Shown one piece after another: positions 42,936 through 42,936 of a DNA stretch of 42,936 bases. This DNA is from Planctomycetota bacterium (GTDB lineage Bacteria > Planctomycetota > UBA1135 > GCA-002686595). The translations under genes were made by a program, and so were the position numbers. Position 1 is the first letter of the stretch. Each line of letters begins with the position of its first letter. The notes beneath the pieces were generated by a model, which was given only the letters and a program-made list of their open reading frames with translations, ran no database searches and was not told the DNA's origin. The stretch covers positions 1 through 42,936 of the forward strand of contig JAQXEK010000028.1 of NCBI GenBank assembly GCA_029250885.1, read 5' to 3'.

Positions 42936-42936
42936 C

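Noticed and set aside
42826..42936. Alternative minus-strand frame of 36 codons at the right edge
   Set aside because: Composition (many Arg, His, Asn, Met) looks less natural than the frame ending at 42840. Too short to judge, so only the latter is listed at low confidence.
1..42936. CRISPR array, transposon, prophage or toxin-antitoxin module
   Set aside because: No spaced direct repeats, transposase or integrase motifs, terminal inverted repeats or small toxin-like gene pairs were found.

Overview
The window is a dense, GC-rich bacterial chromosome segment. It has about 35 genes, mostly short intergenic gaps, and no tRNA, rRNA, insertion sequence, phage gene or CRISPR array that I can see. 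The gene content suggests Planctomycetota or a close relative, an inference of moderate confidence. The pointers are a double-length tandem-fused UvrA, secreted HEAT-repeat proteins whose mature ends start near His-Gly, a site-2 protease with four PDZ-like modules, and several secreted proteins of no recognised family. Shine-Dalgarno sequences are rare, two genes start with TTG, and TAG is the commonest stop codon.

Left part (1-8200). The tail of one HEAT-repeat protein and a complete paralogue lie on the plus strand, separated by a 309-base gap holding two strong hairpins. Facing them is a minus-strand run read from 8200 down to 2421: a NUDIX hydrolase, purM, a TPR-like protein, a secreted alpha/beta-hydrolase-like protein without its nucleophile, a membrane aminopropyltransferase-like protein and a small secreted protein.

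Middle (8272-14420). A plus-strand operon carries dxr (isoprenoid precursors), rseP-like intramembrane protease and a UbiA-family prenyltransferase. It collides tail to tail with cca (tRNA CCA addition) on the minus strand. A single-membrane-segment, pilin-like gene follows on the plus strand.

Right-centre (14441-39594). A long minus-strand block runs from aroA through galE, an M28 peptidase, a PBP4-type carboxypeptidase and an inositol-monophosphatase-family gene. It then enters a tightly packed run of 12 genes (32554 to 14441, gaps of 55 bases or less): double uvrA, XPB helicase, XPB partner protein, thiE, an S26-like protein without catalytic residues, thiL, tsaE, ECF sigma factor, a membrane partner of the sigma factor, ROK glucokinase, a TolC-like channel and a HEAT-repeat lipoprotein. 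The most interesting local context is the juxtaposition of UvrA, XPB and the XPB partner, which looks like a nucleotide-excision-repair module.

Right end (39719-42936). Divergent from aroA is purC-purE-mtnA (purine synthesis and methylthioadenosine salvage), closed by a good intrinsic terminator. A small basic protein with an internal duplication follows, then a second very long hairpin and probably the 3' end of a minus-strand gene.

No mobile or defence system is evident. The unusual points are degenerate enzymes, domain duplications and operon wiring rather than a recognisable new system.
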